A stretch of 64,000 bases of DNA from Warburgia ugandensis (taxonomy: Eukaryota > Streptophyta > Magnoliopsida > Canellales > Canellaceae), in assembly GCA_035236585.1 (NCBI GenBank), contig CP141132.1:43093880-43157879 (forward strand), given 5' to 3'. This document shows, piece by piece, positions 1 to 11,418 of the stretch (position 1 is its first letter; each line of letters starts with the position of its first letter). The translations under genes and the position numbers were made by a program. The notes below the pieces were generated by a model. It ran no database searches. It saw only the letters and a list, made by a program, of their open reading frames with translations, and was not told where the DNA came from.

Positions 1-373
1 TCTAAAACCCATAAAAGATAGGCCAAACTAACCTTGATTCCCCAAACCATGATCAAGAGCGTCCGAGGACAAAAGGGTTAGCACGACCTAGCCAGGTAGG
101 TGCCTATCGCTACTAGATTCTTTTAAAAGAACTATGATTGTTTTTCAAATACATGATTTAAGTATATGACTTGTTTAGCATGCATGTAACAAATGCTTTA
201 TGCATAGACATGTTTTGTATATACATTATGCATTGATATGTTTTGTAAACTATTGCATACATTGCATGACCTATGAGCATTAAGTTCTTGCAAAGATTGC
301 ATGTCCTTAAGGGTTGCCAAAAGACGCTGGAGTGCCGAGGGCCAAGCAGTTGTGAGGGACCCAAAGAGGACAG

Positions 374-378
374 GTTTT
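374..378. repeat. Target-site duplication of E1, left copy
   Basis: gtttt at 374-378 is repeated at 2996-3000, exactly outside the two ends of E1. Five bases is the usual duplication for Ty3/gypsy integrases. Confidence 0.85.
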
Positions 379-2190
379 TGTCACGACCCAGGTTTTTATA
401 TGATGCAATTTTGATAAAAAGGCGAGATCTCTTGTTTTATAAGTATGAGATGCATGAAAATCTTTCTCGTTTGGAAAACAATCTTTCATAAAAACCCCGA
501 GTGTGAAAACACATTCTCCAATAATTTAGCCATGGCAAAGTTTAAATCAATATCATTCCCAAGAAAGTGTTAGTCACAGCCCCAGCTATTAGAGAGTAAC
601 TACAATCAAGTAACATTGAAAGATAAGATAGGGGTATACTTACTTACACTTTGTCTGGGTGTCTTCCTAGCACGAACGTTCCTTGTCCTTAAGTATTTAC
701 TTTATATCTGAAAAATGTTGAGGATTGGGTGAGTATATAATATACTCAGTAGGAGCCTATCACTACTAGTTTTATAAATGCACGAGATGTTTTAAAATCG
801 TATGCTCATTCAAAACATGCGTATGTTTGAATACTCGAGTTCAATATCAGTATAAGAATTCATAATCAAACTGAAATACTCATGACTTAAAAGATCACAT
901 AATCCAAAATTGAAAGTATTATATACGTATATATCATAACATCATGATATGCATAAGATGCTTCATAGAGTCCAACTCATGGATCTCTAGTATGGTATGG
1001 TCGACCAACCTCATATCATGCCACATGCAATGCACATAAATCCATGAAACCATAGGGTCTCACTATGCCCACGACCTCACCGCCGTGTGGTCCCTGGGTA
1101 CTTAGGGACACAGGATCATATACCTCCATGGGGCATATGACACTTCGACCCAGTGTCGTGACACTAGTGGTAGCCCCCTGTACCACATGCAGTCGAAGCA
1201 GGGACATGCCCTTTTTGGGCGTGGTACCCATCCACCTAATAGTGGTAGGGGCTAGGTGGCCAACCCACACCCCTTGGCATATCACCCACGAGCTTACTAG
1301 CCCAAATCATGTTCGATCAAATAAGCCAAAAACCTTTGTTCAAAACCTGTCCTCTTTGGGTCCCTCACAACTGCCCGACCCTCGGCACTCCAGGTCTTTT
1401 GGCAACCCTCAAGGACATGCAATCTTTGCAAGTACTTAAATCATGCAATGTATGCAATCGTTTGCAAAACATATATGTGCATAATGTATATGCAATCATT
1501 TACGAAACATGTCTATGTACAAAACGTTTATCACATGCATGCTGAATCAAATCATGCTAAACAAGTCATATACTTATAACATATGTTCTCAAAACAATAA
1601 TAGATCTTTTTAAAAGAATCTAATAGTGATAGAGCACCTACCTAGCTAGGTCGCGTTAACCCTCTTGTCCTCATACGCTCCTGAACATGGTTTGGGGACT
1701 CAAGGTTAGTTTAGCCTATCTTTTATGGGTTTAGAGCAGTTGGGTCTTATTACTTAGGCATTAGCGGTCCATCCCTATGCCTATGGGTGTCCTAAGGTCC
1801 TAATTGGGCCTTGGTATTCTCAGTTTTCAAAAGTTCTAGTGGTCACGCGCCACCATCCTATTCTAAGGGTCATGCCCTCCTTTGATTGGGCCTTGATTAA
1901 GGATTTTATGGTTTGGATGTGTCCGTGTCGTCAATACGGACACAACACCTTTTGCGGCGCCTCAATCGGAGCTCTAGATCTCAAGTTATAAGCATTTTAG
2001 TATTGTATGTACATAAAGTCTTAAAGACAAAAAAACGGAATGCTAGGGCGCTGCGCGTCTGCGACGTGCACCCTACTTCCTTAAGTAACAAAAAAGTCGA
2101 CGTGCGCTAGCGCGCTGTGCATCTGTGGCGTCGCCTCAGCGGGCGCGTCTGTAGATGCGCGCGACTTCTCCGCCCGTCTGTCCCTTTAGC

Positions 2191-2320
2191 GGGCGCGTCC
2201 CCGGACGCGCCCATTGGTTTTCTTCCGACGCGTTCGACGCGTCACATTCCGTCTGGAACGTCTGCGTCGACTGGGGGACCGGGGTGTCCTCAGGACACCC
2301 TGGTTCGACCTTGTCGAACC
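2191..2320 (-). other. Array of four GC-rich hairpins in the E1 LTR
   Basis: Four inverted repeats lie side by side: 2191-2212 (10-bp arms), 2227-2243 (GACGCG/CGCGTC), 2282-2300 (GGGTGTCC, loop TCA, GGACACCC) and 2302-2320 (GGTTCGAC, loop CTT, GTCGAACC). They lie about 240-380 bases downstream of the minus-strand TATA box, so they would fall in the transcribed leader. Both E4 LTRs keep the array at the matching place. Confidence 0.7.
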
Positions 2321-2560
2321 AATGCGCCCCTGGGGACGTCCCAAGGTCCTTGGTGGCTCTCCCAGGCTCTGTTTCGCATGGTTTTTCATGCAAAAACTTA
2401 GGGGAATTGAGCCTAGGACTATGGGTGAGATGGGTTTGGGGAGTTTTTGAGCGTACCTGCTTCGTGGCTGGTTTTCTCTCCACGTTTTCCCCTCTTGGTC
2501 ACTGCTCCACGATGGGTTTTCTCCAAGGTTTTGGGCTGCCATTAGAGGCACCCAAGAGCT

Positions 2561-2570
2561 CTATTTATAG
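2561..2570 (-). promoter_or_regulatory. TATA box of the E1 LTR
   Basis: CTATAAATAG on the minus strand. The same motif sits at 31629-31638 and 37679-37688 in the E4 LTRs, followed by the same GAGCTC. This fits the U3 promoter of an LTR read leftward. Confidence 0.6.
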
Positions 2571-3957
2571 GGCTTTTAAAGAGGGTTTTAGAGGGGTTCT
2601 AACCGCCTTTGAATGGCGGTGGAGAAACCTCCAGAATGGCGGTGGTTTCTTCTTGAAACACCGCCATTCCAGAAACCTCTAGGAGGTTGAAGATGAAGGG
2701 TGCCCGTATCAAAACGGGCACCTTTGTTTTTCAGGTTAAGTCATTTTTGTGAAATTTACAGTTTTGCCCCTGAACTTCAAAGGGCCATATCTTGCTCATC
2801 TTAACTACGTTTTGGGTGATTTTGGTCTCGTTGGATTCCTTTTTCTGAGACGCATCTAATGGAACCACTTTTAGGAACAAATTCCTGGGTTTAGTTAAGG
2901 AAACTAGTAAAATGACCAAAATGCCCTTTTCTTTAAAACTGAACTTTTCATTGCTAAACTTGGAATTTCAATATTACAAAATTGGAGTCATTACAGTTTT
3001 GAATAGAGGTTTTTGGCTTAGTTGATCGGACATGATTTGGGCCAGTAAGCTCATGGGTGCTATGTTGAAGGGTGTGGGTTGGCCACCCAACCTCTGCCAC
3101 TATTAGGTGGATGGGTACCACACCTAAAAAGGGCATGTCCCTGCTTCGACTGCATGTGGTACAGGGGGCTACCACTGGTGTCACGGCACTGGGTCAAAGT
3201 GTCATATGCCCCGTGGAGGTATATGATCCTGTCTCTAGGTACCCGGGGACCACACGGCAGTGAGGTCGTGGGCATAGTGAGGCCTTATGGTTTCATGGAT
3301 TTATGTGCATCGCATATGGCATGATATGAGGTTGGTCGACCATACTATACTAGAGATCCATGAGTTGGACTCCATGAAGCATCTATTGCATATCATAATG
3401 TTATCATATATATGTACATGATACTTTCAAATTTTGGATTATGTGATCCTTTAAGTCATTAGTATTTCAGTTTGATAACGGATTCTTATATTGATATTGA
3501 GCTTGAGCATTTAGACATGCACATGTTTTGAAAGAACATATGATTTTAAAACATCTCATGCATTATAAAACTAGTAGTGATAGGCTCCTACTGAGTATAG
3601 TATATACTCACCCAATCCTCAACATTTTTCAGACACAAAGTAAATACTTAAGGGTAAGGAACGCTTGTGATAGAAGACACCCAAACAAAGTGCAAGTAAA
3701 CCCCGACCTTATCTTTCAATTTTACTTGATTGTAGTTACTCTCTAATAGCTGGGGCTGTGACTAACACTTTCTTAGGAATAATATTGATTTAAACTTTGC
3801 CATGGTTAAATAATTTGAGAATGTGTTTTGACACTTGGGGTTTTTATGAAAGATTGTTTTCCAAAAGAAAAAGATTTTCATGCATCTCATACTTATAAAA
3901 TAAGAGATCTCGCCTTTTTTATCAAAATTGCATCATATAAAAACCCGGGTCGTGACA

Positions 3958-4609
3958 AAAACGCTCCAAGCCGGCTTGGGCCGGCCCTGCACGAACAAGG
4001 CGTCCCAGGGATGCCAAGCTCCACGTACGCCTGGGACAGGGTCCCTGGGATGGGCTCCGGGCGTACAACAGTGCGTACACTGTCCCAGGTGCGGCCTTCC
4101 GGTGCGCACACGACATGGGGCACGGGTTCTGGCTCGACCAGGATGCACGGGGTGCCCCGGGAGCTGAGACGTGCCATGCTACACCAAAGGTGCGTCCGTG
4201 TGATGCCATCTAGGATGCGCGTCATAGCGCGTCACTTAAGCATGCATGTGCGTGTGCAAAATGCGGTCCCTGGCACAGCCTTTAGGCGTGCACGCACGTG
4301 AGGCGATCACGGTTCAACCAGGATGCACGGGTGTCCTAGGAACTGGGACATGCAGATCTAATGAGACTTTAAAGTTAGGAATAGAGGATAATTTACAGAG
4401 GTTAACTATTGAATAGTAGATCCACATCATAGGATCTAGCCTGACAATAAATTAGGCAAGGACCATGGACCCTAGAGGCAGATCTAGCAATCTAATCTCT
4501 AAATAGATTGAAATTGATAAGGACTCCTTGTATCCATTCATACCCAGGAGTTTATAAATGAGACCCAGGGACAGGTTGAAGTGATAAAGGACACGACTCC
4601 AGGAGACTT
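3958..4609 (+). other. GC-rich segment with inverted repeats, probable E3 leader
   Basis: The first 370 bases are much richer in G+C than the surroundings and hold short inverted repeats, such as CTGGGACAG at 4031-4039 with CTGTCCCAG at 4080-4088. They also hold a near-repeat around ACCAGGATGCACGGG (about 4136 and 4317). Open frames here are by-products of the composition. The rest, 4340-4609, is unremarkable. Confidence 0.4.
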
Positions 4610-5167
4610 TGAGGTAGGTGCTCTATCGCTACTAGACCTTTTAAGAGCCATGATTATTTTATGCATGTTTTAAGTATGAGTTATACAACTTGTTTAGTAT
4701 GATTTAATTTAGCATGCGTATGACAAATATATTATGCATAAACATGGTTTGCAAACAATTGCATGATTTGTAAGCATTGCGTTCTTGAAAAATTGCATGT
4801 CCTTGAGGGTTACCAAAAGACGCTGGAGTGCCCAAAAGACGTTGGGTAGGCAGTTGTGAGGGACCCAAAGAGGACAGGTTTTGAAAAAGAGGTTTTTGCT
4901 TGTTTGATCTTATATGATTTGGGCTAATAAGCTCATGGGCGCTATGCCGAGAAGTCTGGGTTGGCCTCCAGCCTCTACCACTACTAGGTGGAATGGGTAC
5001 CACGCCCAAAAATGGCAACGTCCCTATGTCGACTGCATGTGGTACAGGGGGCTACCACTGGTGTCACGGCACTGGGTCGATGTGTCATATGCCCTGTGGA
5101 GGCTATGACCGAGTGTCCTCAGGTACCCAGGGACCACACGGTGGTGAGGTTGTGGGCATAGTTGGGC

Positions 5168-5172
5168 CCTAT
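5168..5172. repeat. Target-site duplication of D1, left copy
   Basis: cctat at 5168-5172 is repeated at 9898-9902 just outside the other end of D1. Taking D1 out restores the E3 reading ...gggccctatggtttcgtgg, which matches E2 near 3282-3297. Confidence 0.92.
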
Positions 5173-8100
5173 TGTAATAACCCCAATTTTTGTAATTGAT
5201 TGAGAAAAATCAATAAAGTTAGAGTTTCAGATATTTCGGGCTAAAATATTAAGTTTATTTAAAATATACTTTTTATAAAAGTATAATCAAATCATAAGAC
5301 ATGTAAAATTGAAATTAAACTTAGCAAACCCTTCAAAATGACAGTAAGCATGACAAATTCCGAATTCGAATAAGAAATCCTTAAGTTTCTTCATTTCTTG
5401 GATAAAAGGGGTAAAATAGTAGTTTTACCCAAAAAATCAAAATATCACAAAAATCAAAATATGAGACATCAAAATTTTGAATGTATTGAGAAATACGAAT
5501 CCAACGCCACTAAGTACACTCAAATCCGAGATCATGGGAATAAAACCCAAAATTTTATGCATAAGTAGCAAAACGGTCTTTTTACACCATGTGGGGCCCA
5601 CATGGGGCCCACAAGGGACCCAACAACAATTTTATCAGTAGCCCACGTGAATCACAGGTCAACAAACATCAACTAGTCTTGAGGAAGAAAAATTAGGCAT
5701 GGGGAAGAAAAAATGGAGCATGGAAGACTTTCATGCCACTTAATAATAAAAAAATAAAATATTATAATCATGAAAAAAGACCCAAAATGCCTATAAATAC
5801 AATCCCAAAAATCCTCATAAAATTCCCACAAAATTCTCTTCACTCTCCCTGAAAAATTAGATCTAGATCCCTCCCCAAAAACCCAAAATTTCCAAGAGGT
5901 AGATCCCTTTTCAACTTGTTTTTCTTTTTAGATTGGAACAAGAGACCTAAAATGAATTAGGCACTCTGTTCTAGATCTAATTTGATCAATTCCACTGTCG
6001 AAAACTTTCCAACATATCTATTCTACAAAACCCCCAAAGAAATTTCAAGATCCAACGGTTCAAACAACGGATATTTGCAAGAAAGGTGGATTTTAGGCCA
6101 TATCTTCATCAACAAGGTATTTTTAAAATTGGGCATATAACCGAGGTTTTCTCTCTAATCAGGTAGGTGGAAATCCTTTTCATAGATGTTTAGTACTGTT
6201 TTATGTAATTTTTATTTTACTGTAATTTATTTTGGTAATAAAAATGTAAAAATAATGTAAACAACCGAACCCTTAATTATGGATGATAGAGTACTCAGAT
6301 GAAAAATCTGACTACACCAATCGATCCAGAAGGGTCCAAAACCCCTTGGGTAGAATTTTCATAAAAATCAGAGATCTTTTGGGCCCTCAATTGAAAGGGG
6401 ATTGATTGGACGGTCCAGAATGGACTGTCCGATCTCTGGATCAAACGGCGCCCAAGATGCACATGAGACGCATCGTCGGAATGGCACGTGCGCTGCGTGT
6501 GGAGCGTCGTTCCAAGCGACATGACGGTGCATTTGTCAAATCCATGAGCAGACGTGCCAGATGAAAACCCCGTTCGCAGGCGCACGAACGACGGGTGTTC
6601 CGCTCGTCTCGTCTGCGTCTGTGGACTTCTCTCAAGGGCGCTTCATCCATTCATTTGAGCGAACGCGCCCGACGTTCTGCTGGTTCGTTTCGTCCAACTA
6701 ATCTGGGCCATCCGTTCCTTGGGCCCAGATCAAATCCAGGCCCTAAGAAGGACTACGAACTTCCAGCTTCAATTCCGGAGTCATCTGAACTCCAAATTGA
6801 GATTGGAAAGAAGTTGTGGAAAGTTTGAAACCTCTATTTTCTTATGAAATGATAAAATAGACATGTTATTCAGTAAAAAATTTCTGTATTAAAGAAATAA
6901 ATTTCCAATTACCTAGATCTTCAAGATCTGAGATGATCAGATCTTAAAAACATGTTTTAATAATGATATACTATTGAAATAAAGAGAGATCTATGGTTTA
7001 ATTGGATATATATGAGATATATTAAGGGATCTACCCATTATGGTAGAAAAACCCTAAAAATACAAAGGGACCCACTTGATCAATGAGATCAAGTGTGATC
7101 AGACCCTTGGGATGGAAAGAATAAATGTTGATATGATGAAATCCAAGAAAATCATGAATGGATTATGACAAAAATAGATCAATATGATCTTTTGACCTTA
7201 ATAGAGAAAATTCCCTAAATATAACTAAAATACTTAATCAAAGGAAAAGATCTAAGATCAAATGGTTGGATTATAAGTAAAGGTTTCTAAAAATGTTAAT
7301 GTAATTAGTTTCATAGCATTTTCAATATGATTATGTTATAAAGCATGTTAGTATAACATTTAGACTTTAGCATGATATGTGATTTTATTGTTATCATAAG
7401 GTGTTAGATTTAATTTAAGTACCTTGCCTCATTATCATTAAATGTTAAATTAGGTAGTTTTATGCTTTGAATTTATAATTGATTTATGGTTAAATGTTAT
7501 TAGTAGATTTACTTGTTATGAGATAAAGAGCATAAAACATCAAAAATATATTCTAATGAGAAAGTAGAGTTTCATGACACAAATAAGAATGGAGTACTTT
7601 GGACTTAATTAGTAAGGGCTATAGTTAGTAGGACAATATAAGGATTATCAAATCCTTGGCCCAAATTAGAAAAAGAATAATAAACCCCATGAATGACATT
7701 ATAAATATTCATGGACTTAATTAAAATCCATTAGAAAGAGTACTTAGGGTAAACATGCTTATAGGAACCTTATGAAAGGTTGAGCTATGGTCATTCTAGT
7801 GAATGATGAACATAGTGGTTAAGGGGGTTATCTAATAGAGCCTCACTCTTCCCCTACCTTCTGTTGACGTTTGTGAGGGCTAAACGCCTCCTTACATGAG
7901 GATTGAAGTAACCACTTTGTGTTCACCCATTCAGCTAGTAAGCCTTAGCCAATTGGAAATAAGAGGAGCAGTCTAGATTTAGGCTTGAATAAGCTACTTT
8001 CAACCAGCACATTAACTGGTTGAATGATAATAATAAGAGCATAAAAGGTTAGTAAATTACCTAACCCTAATAAAAACTGTAAGTAAGATAAGGATGATCA

Positions 8101-9897
8101 AACAAGATCCATTAGATCTTGGATGATCAAGAACAATAAGAATAAGAACACTATATTGTACTTAGTATGCATGCTTATGAGTATACTTGTTATAGTTCAT
8201 TAGATTAGATAATCTAAACCCTTGATCAAAGATGATTCAAGGAAGAAAACCAAGATCATCCTCCATAGGGATGATCCAATAACTGAACTTAGATCAAAGA
8301 AGAACTAGATGATAGAAGATCTAGGACCTTGATCTTTATCAACATGAGTAGATTGTCAATCAAAGGATCTATGAAAGATCAAGATCAAGGAGATGGACAT
8401 ACAAAGACTTAGAGATAGAAAAATACTTAGATATGAATGATCTAAAGATCATTCTAAACATCAGATCTAGTGATCAATAGGATTGTTCATAATTTATATA
8501 TTGACAATATGTGTGGATGTACAGATTACATACATCAGTCAGGATCATGGAAGATTGGGGAAAAGAGATCAATCCTTAAAGGTAGGAGGATTTGATGAAT
8601 GCATTTACATGAGATATACATGATTGTACTCATGATCTTATGTTGACAAAAGTAATGATAATACTTGTACTAAATCTCTTGAAAACCTTATGATCCAACC
8701 AAACACATATAAGACGGTTAAGGACTAAATTATAAGTGAATAGGGAACTAGAAAATATTTCAGCCCTAGGTAAACAGACATATGGTCTGATATATATGAA
8801 ACTTATTTTACATACAAGCTTGGAGGCTTGTAAGTTTATTTTAATAGGCATAAGCCTAAGGGAATGCTATTGCTAGAGGAGTTATGAGGGTTTGGCCACC
8901 CGCTCCTTGAAATTTGATGATATGATGATACCTTGCCCTGTGAGAGGCTAAAAGTCGCGTGGTGGCAATTATGGGAAGGCCACCACTATGAAAGTCTTGC
9001 CCCCCCATACGGGCAGTGACATAATATTTTCCACCGTGTTATCAGTGGTGAACATGGCAGTTATCCGAGCACGCTAGTACGAATCAGACTGCAGCCTAGC
9101 AACCTTTCTAATTATTTTGCTCTATGATGCACATGAGAATAGGCATAGTGAAATGCCTTATGTTATAGCATAATGAAATGCTAGGTAATTGTAAATTACC
9201 AATATTTCCCAAGAAGGGAAATTCCCAGTATAAGATTAGCTGTAATACTCAATTCTCAAAATCAAGAGAATTGATCAGCATAGTTGGGAATGATATTTGA
9301 CTACTTTCACAAATTTAACTGGTTTACCCATGAAGGGTATGTATTTATATAGATATACATAGCTTACAAAGTAAAGAGTATGTTTAAGGATAATGAGATT
9401 ATGAAGTATTGGAATTACATTGTCAATGTTATGTTTCTTGAATCCTCTACCAAGCATTGCTTGCTAAGATATTGTAATTGTTGCAATATCTCAAATACAG
9501 GGAAGGAGAGTTAGGAGCTGAAGACTAGAGAAGACTTGAAGAGAATAATCTTCAAGGTATACCCTTGAAGACATGTATTTTTCTTTGTTGAGTTTTATTG
9601 TATGGTGAGCTTGAGTTTTGGATTATGTAATTTGGACAAGTATTGTACTAGATTTGACTGTACTGTGAACCATTGGATGGATCCTGGAGTTTAATAAAAG
9701 TATATTCCTTTAATGGAATTTTATTTTGTACACAAATTGTACTTATGTTATGTATGAAGTGGTGACTTAGGTTTTCAAAACAAGTTCTAAAGAAAAGAAT
9801 TTCCGCTGCTTTGTTTTGCGAAAAAAATTTACACTCTTAAGGGCCCTACCTTTCAAAATACTTTACAAATCATGTTTCAAAAACCCGGGTCGTCACA
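5173..9897 (+). mobile_element. D1: giant solo LTR (4.7 kb), D family
   Basis: A 4725-bp unit starting TGTAATAACCCCAATTTTTG and ending AAACCCGGGTCGTCACA, between perfect 5-bp duplications. D2 (41419-46314, minus) matches it from end to end, although diverged. Shared landmarks are the TATA box, the segment around GGCCCAGATCAAAT (about 6720), the AGGAGGCGTTTA-like segment on the minus strand near 7890, and the terminus. I see no internal second LTR, PBS or PPT, and no open frame beyond about 77 codons. I therefore call it a solo LTR. A short non-coding insertion unit is the alternative. Confidence 0.82.
5791..5799 (+). promoter_or_regulatory. TATA box of D1
   Basis: CTATAAATA, about 620 bases into the LTR. 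D2 has the same motif at the matching position (45742-45750, minus strand). Confidence 0.5.
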
Positions 9898-10606
9898 CCT
9901 ATGGTTTCGTGGATTTACTTGCATTGCATATGGCATGACATGAGGTTGGTCGACCATACCATACCAGATATCCATGAGTTGGATTCAGTTGAGCATTTTA
10001 TGCATGTCATTATGTTTATGATATATATGATACTTTCGACTTGGTTTGTGTGATTCTTTAAGTTGTTAGTATTCCAATTTGACAATGGTTTATGATATCG
10101 ATATTGAACGTGAGTGTTCAAGCATGCACATGTTCTAAAGAGCATATGATTTTAAACATAGCATGCATTGTAAAACTAGTAGTGATAGACTCCTACTGAG
10201 TATAGTATATACTCACCCTATCCTTAACATTTTCCAGGATAGTTCCATCCATAAGTAGAGGATGCCTATGTTAGTGCTACGAGCAAGAAAAATCAAAAGG
10301 AGACAATTATACATGTAAGTAAACACTCTACCCTTTGGACATATATTTGTATTTATTTACAGTTGGGTTGTATGTTGTGACTAGATAGACTTAGGGAAAA
10401 ACATTTATGATTTCTTAAGTTTTTCAAAAACTACTTTGATTGTTGTGAAAGCAAATGACACTCGGGGTTTTCAAAATGAGTTTAAAAACTAAAGATTTTC
10501 TGCTTCATTGCATGGTTTTTATAAAAAATGGTTTTCAAATCGGGATCCCACCTTAGGAATTTAGATTTTTCATTTAAAAATGCATGAGAAAACCCGAGTC
10601 GTCACA

Positions 10607-11235
10607 CTCAGACTAGTGGTCAAGTAGAGGTATCCAATGGGAAAATAAAGTGGATTCTAGAAAAGACAATCAATCCAAATAGGAAGATTGCTCTCTGAGA
10701 CTTATTGACACTTTATGGGCTTATTGTATAGCATATAAAACACCTATAGGAATGTCACCCTACCGCTTGCTCTATGGAAAGGCCTACCACTTACCAGTAG
10801 AGTTAGAGCATAAGGCATATTGGGCTATCAAAAAGCTAAATTTTGACTTAGATTCTACTGGAACCTACAGAAAACTCCAACTCAATGAGTTGGAAGAATT
10901 GAGGAAAGATGCATATGAGTCTGAACGATTGTACAAAGACCAAATGAAGGCTCTACATGATTGACATATTTTAAGAAAATCCTTCACACTAGGTAAAAAA
11001 GTCTTACTGTATAATTCTAGATTGCATCTATTCCTAAGAAAACTTAGATCTAGATGGACCGGACCTTATATAGTATGCACAATCTATCCTCATGGGGCCA
11101 TTGCGATTGAAAGGGATGGAGAAACCCAAAAGGTCAATGGTCAAAGGTCAAAGGTTAAAACCTTTCCTAGAATTGCCTGACCTTGAAATTGATGAGAAAC
11201 TTTTAGAGACACCAGAGTATCATGATCCACCTTAG
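10607..11235 (+). pseudogene. Integrase C-terminal remnant of element A
   Basis: The best-preserved part, 10752-10964, reads [20 protein letters not shown] and continues with the basic, helical segment [20 protein letters not shown]. This is the usual end of the integrase core in Athila-like polyproteins. Further on come the residues [20 protein letters not shown], the C-terminal GPY module, and the reading ends at 11235. Integrase inserts the cDNA copy into nuclear DNA. Its fragment starts where the E3 LTR ends, so the core domain is not in the window. It is a fossil with several breaks. Confidence 0.8.
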
Positions 11236-11406
11236 ATTACCACTCCATGAGCCTTGCAGCATATCATCATTGCACTCATCATTATGTCTGACTGAAGACA
11301 TTAAACTTGGCGCTTATTGGGAGGCAACCCAAGGGTTCAGAGACTACATCACTCGACTTCCATTTAGAATCCTATGTTTTCCAACATTGGGTACAATGTT
11401 TCATTC

Positions 11407-11418
11407 AGGTTGGGGGTG
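11407..11418 (+). other. Internal polypurine-like motif after the integrase, element A
   Basis: AGGTTGGGGGTG lies about 170 bases after the integrase end and follows a GGGTACAATGTTTCATTC-like segment. B and C have the same motif (17533-17547 minus, 27887-27898 plus). It resembles a second polypurine tract, as known in Athila/Tat elements. I do not take it as the LTR border. Confidence 0.5.

Larger units (their letters stand above)
379..2995 (-). mobile_element. E1: solo LTR of the E family
   Basis: A 2617-bp LTR in minus orientation. Read on the minus strand it starts TGTAATGACTCC and ends CCTGGGTCGTGACA. It aligns over its length with the E4 LTRs: the palindromic GC segment, the TATA box, the segment reading TGAGTATATAATATACTC and the terminal motifs occur in the same order. 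It is flanked by the 5-bp duplication gtttt (374-378 and 2996-3000). Removing it restores a continuous E2 sequence that matches E3 near 4870-4910. There is no internal region, so it is the usual product of LTR-LTR recombination. Confidence 0.9.
1..3957 (+). mobile_element. E2: partial E-family Ty3/gypsy LTR, interrupted by E1
   Basis: LTR sequence in plus orientation that enters from beyond the left edge. Its two blocks are 1-378 and 2996-3957. Joined across the nested E1 insertion they run collinear with the minus strand of the E4 LTRs (about 30300-30780 for the first block, 29291-30400 for the second). The right end at 3951-3957 (CGTGACA) follows AAACCCGGGT, the E-family right terminus. No PBS follows it. 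The next bases look like another, diverged E LTR (E3), so E2 is best read as a solo LTR or LTR end inserted in E3. Its own target duplication cannot be tested because the left end is outside the window. Confidence 0.8.
3958..10606 (+). mobile_element. E3: diverged E-family LTR, interrupted by D1
   Basis: Plus-oriented LTR. From about 4610 to 5172, and again from 9903 to 10606, it is collinear with the E4 LTR minus strand: the AGGTAGGTGCTCTATC segment, the GAGGACAGGTTTTGA segment, the GTCGACCATACC segment, the TGAGTATAGTATATACTC segment, and the right end AACCCGAGTCGTCACA at 10606. The stretch 3958-4609 is GC-rich at first and matches E4 poorly. I assign it to the E3 leader by position only. 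The left end is not visible, probably because E2 inserted here. Directly right of the end, element A integrase sequence resumes, so E3 sits in A. Confidence 0.7.

Noticed and set aside
379-3957. A DNA transposon with terminal inverted repeats of about 950 bp
   Set aside because: The arms are two E-family LTRs in opposite orientation. E1 has its own duplication (gtttt) at 374-378 and 2996-3000, and removing it restores E2.
3828-4301. A 157-codon open frame
   Set aside because: It crosses from the E2 LTR end into the GC-rich segment of E3. It has no domain and overlapping frames are also open, as expected at high G+C.
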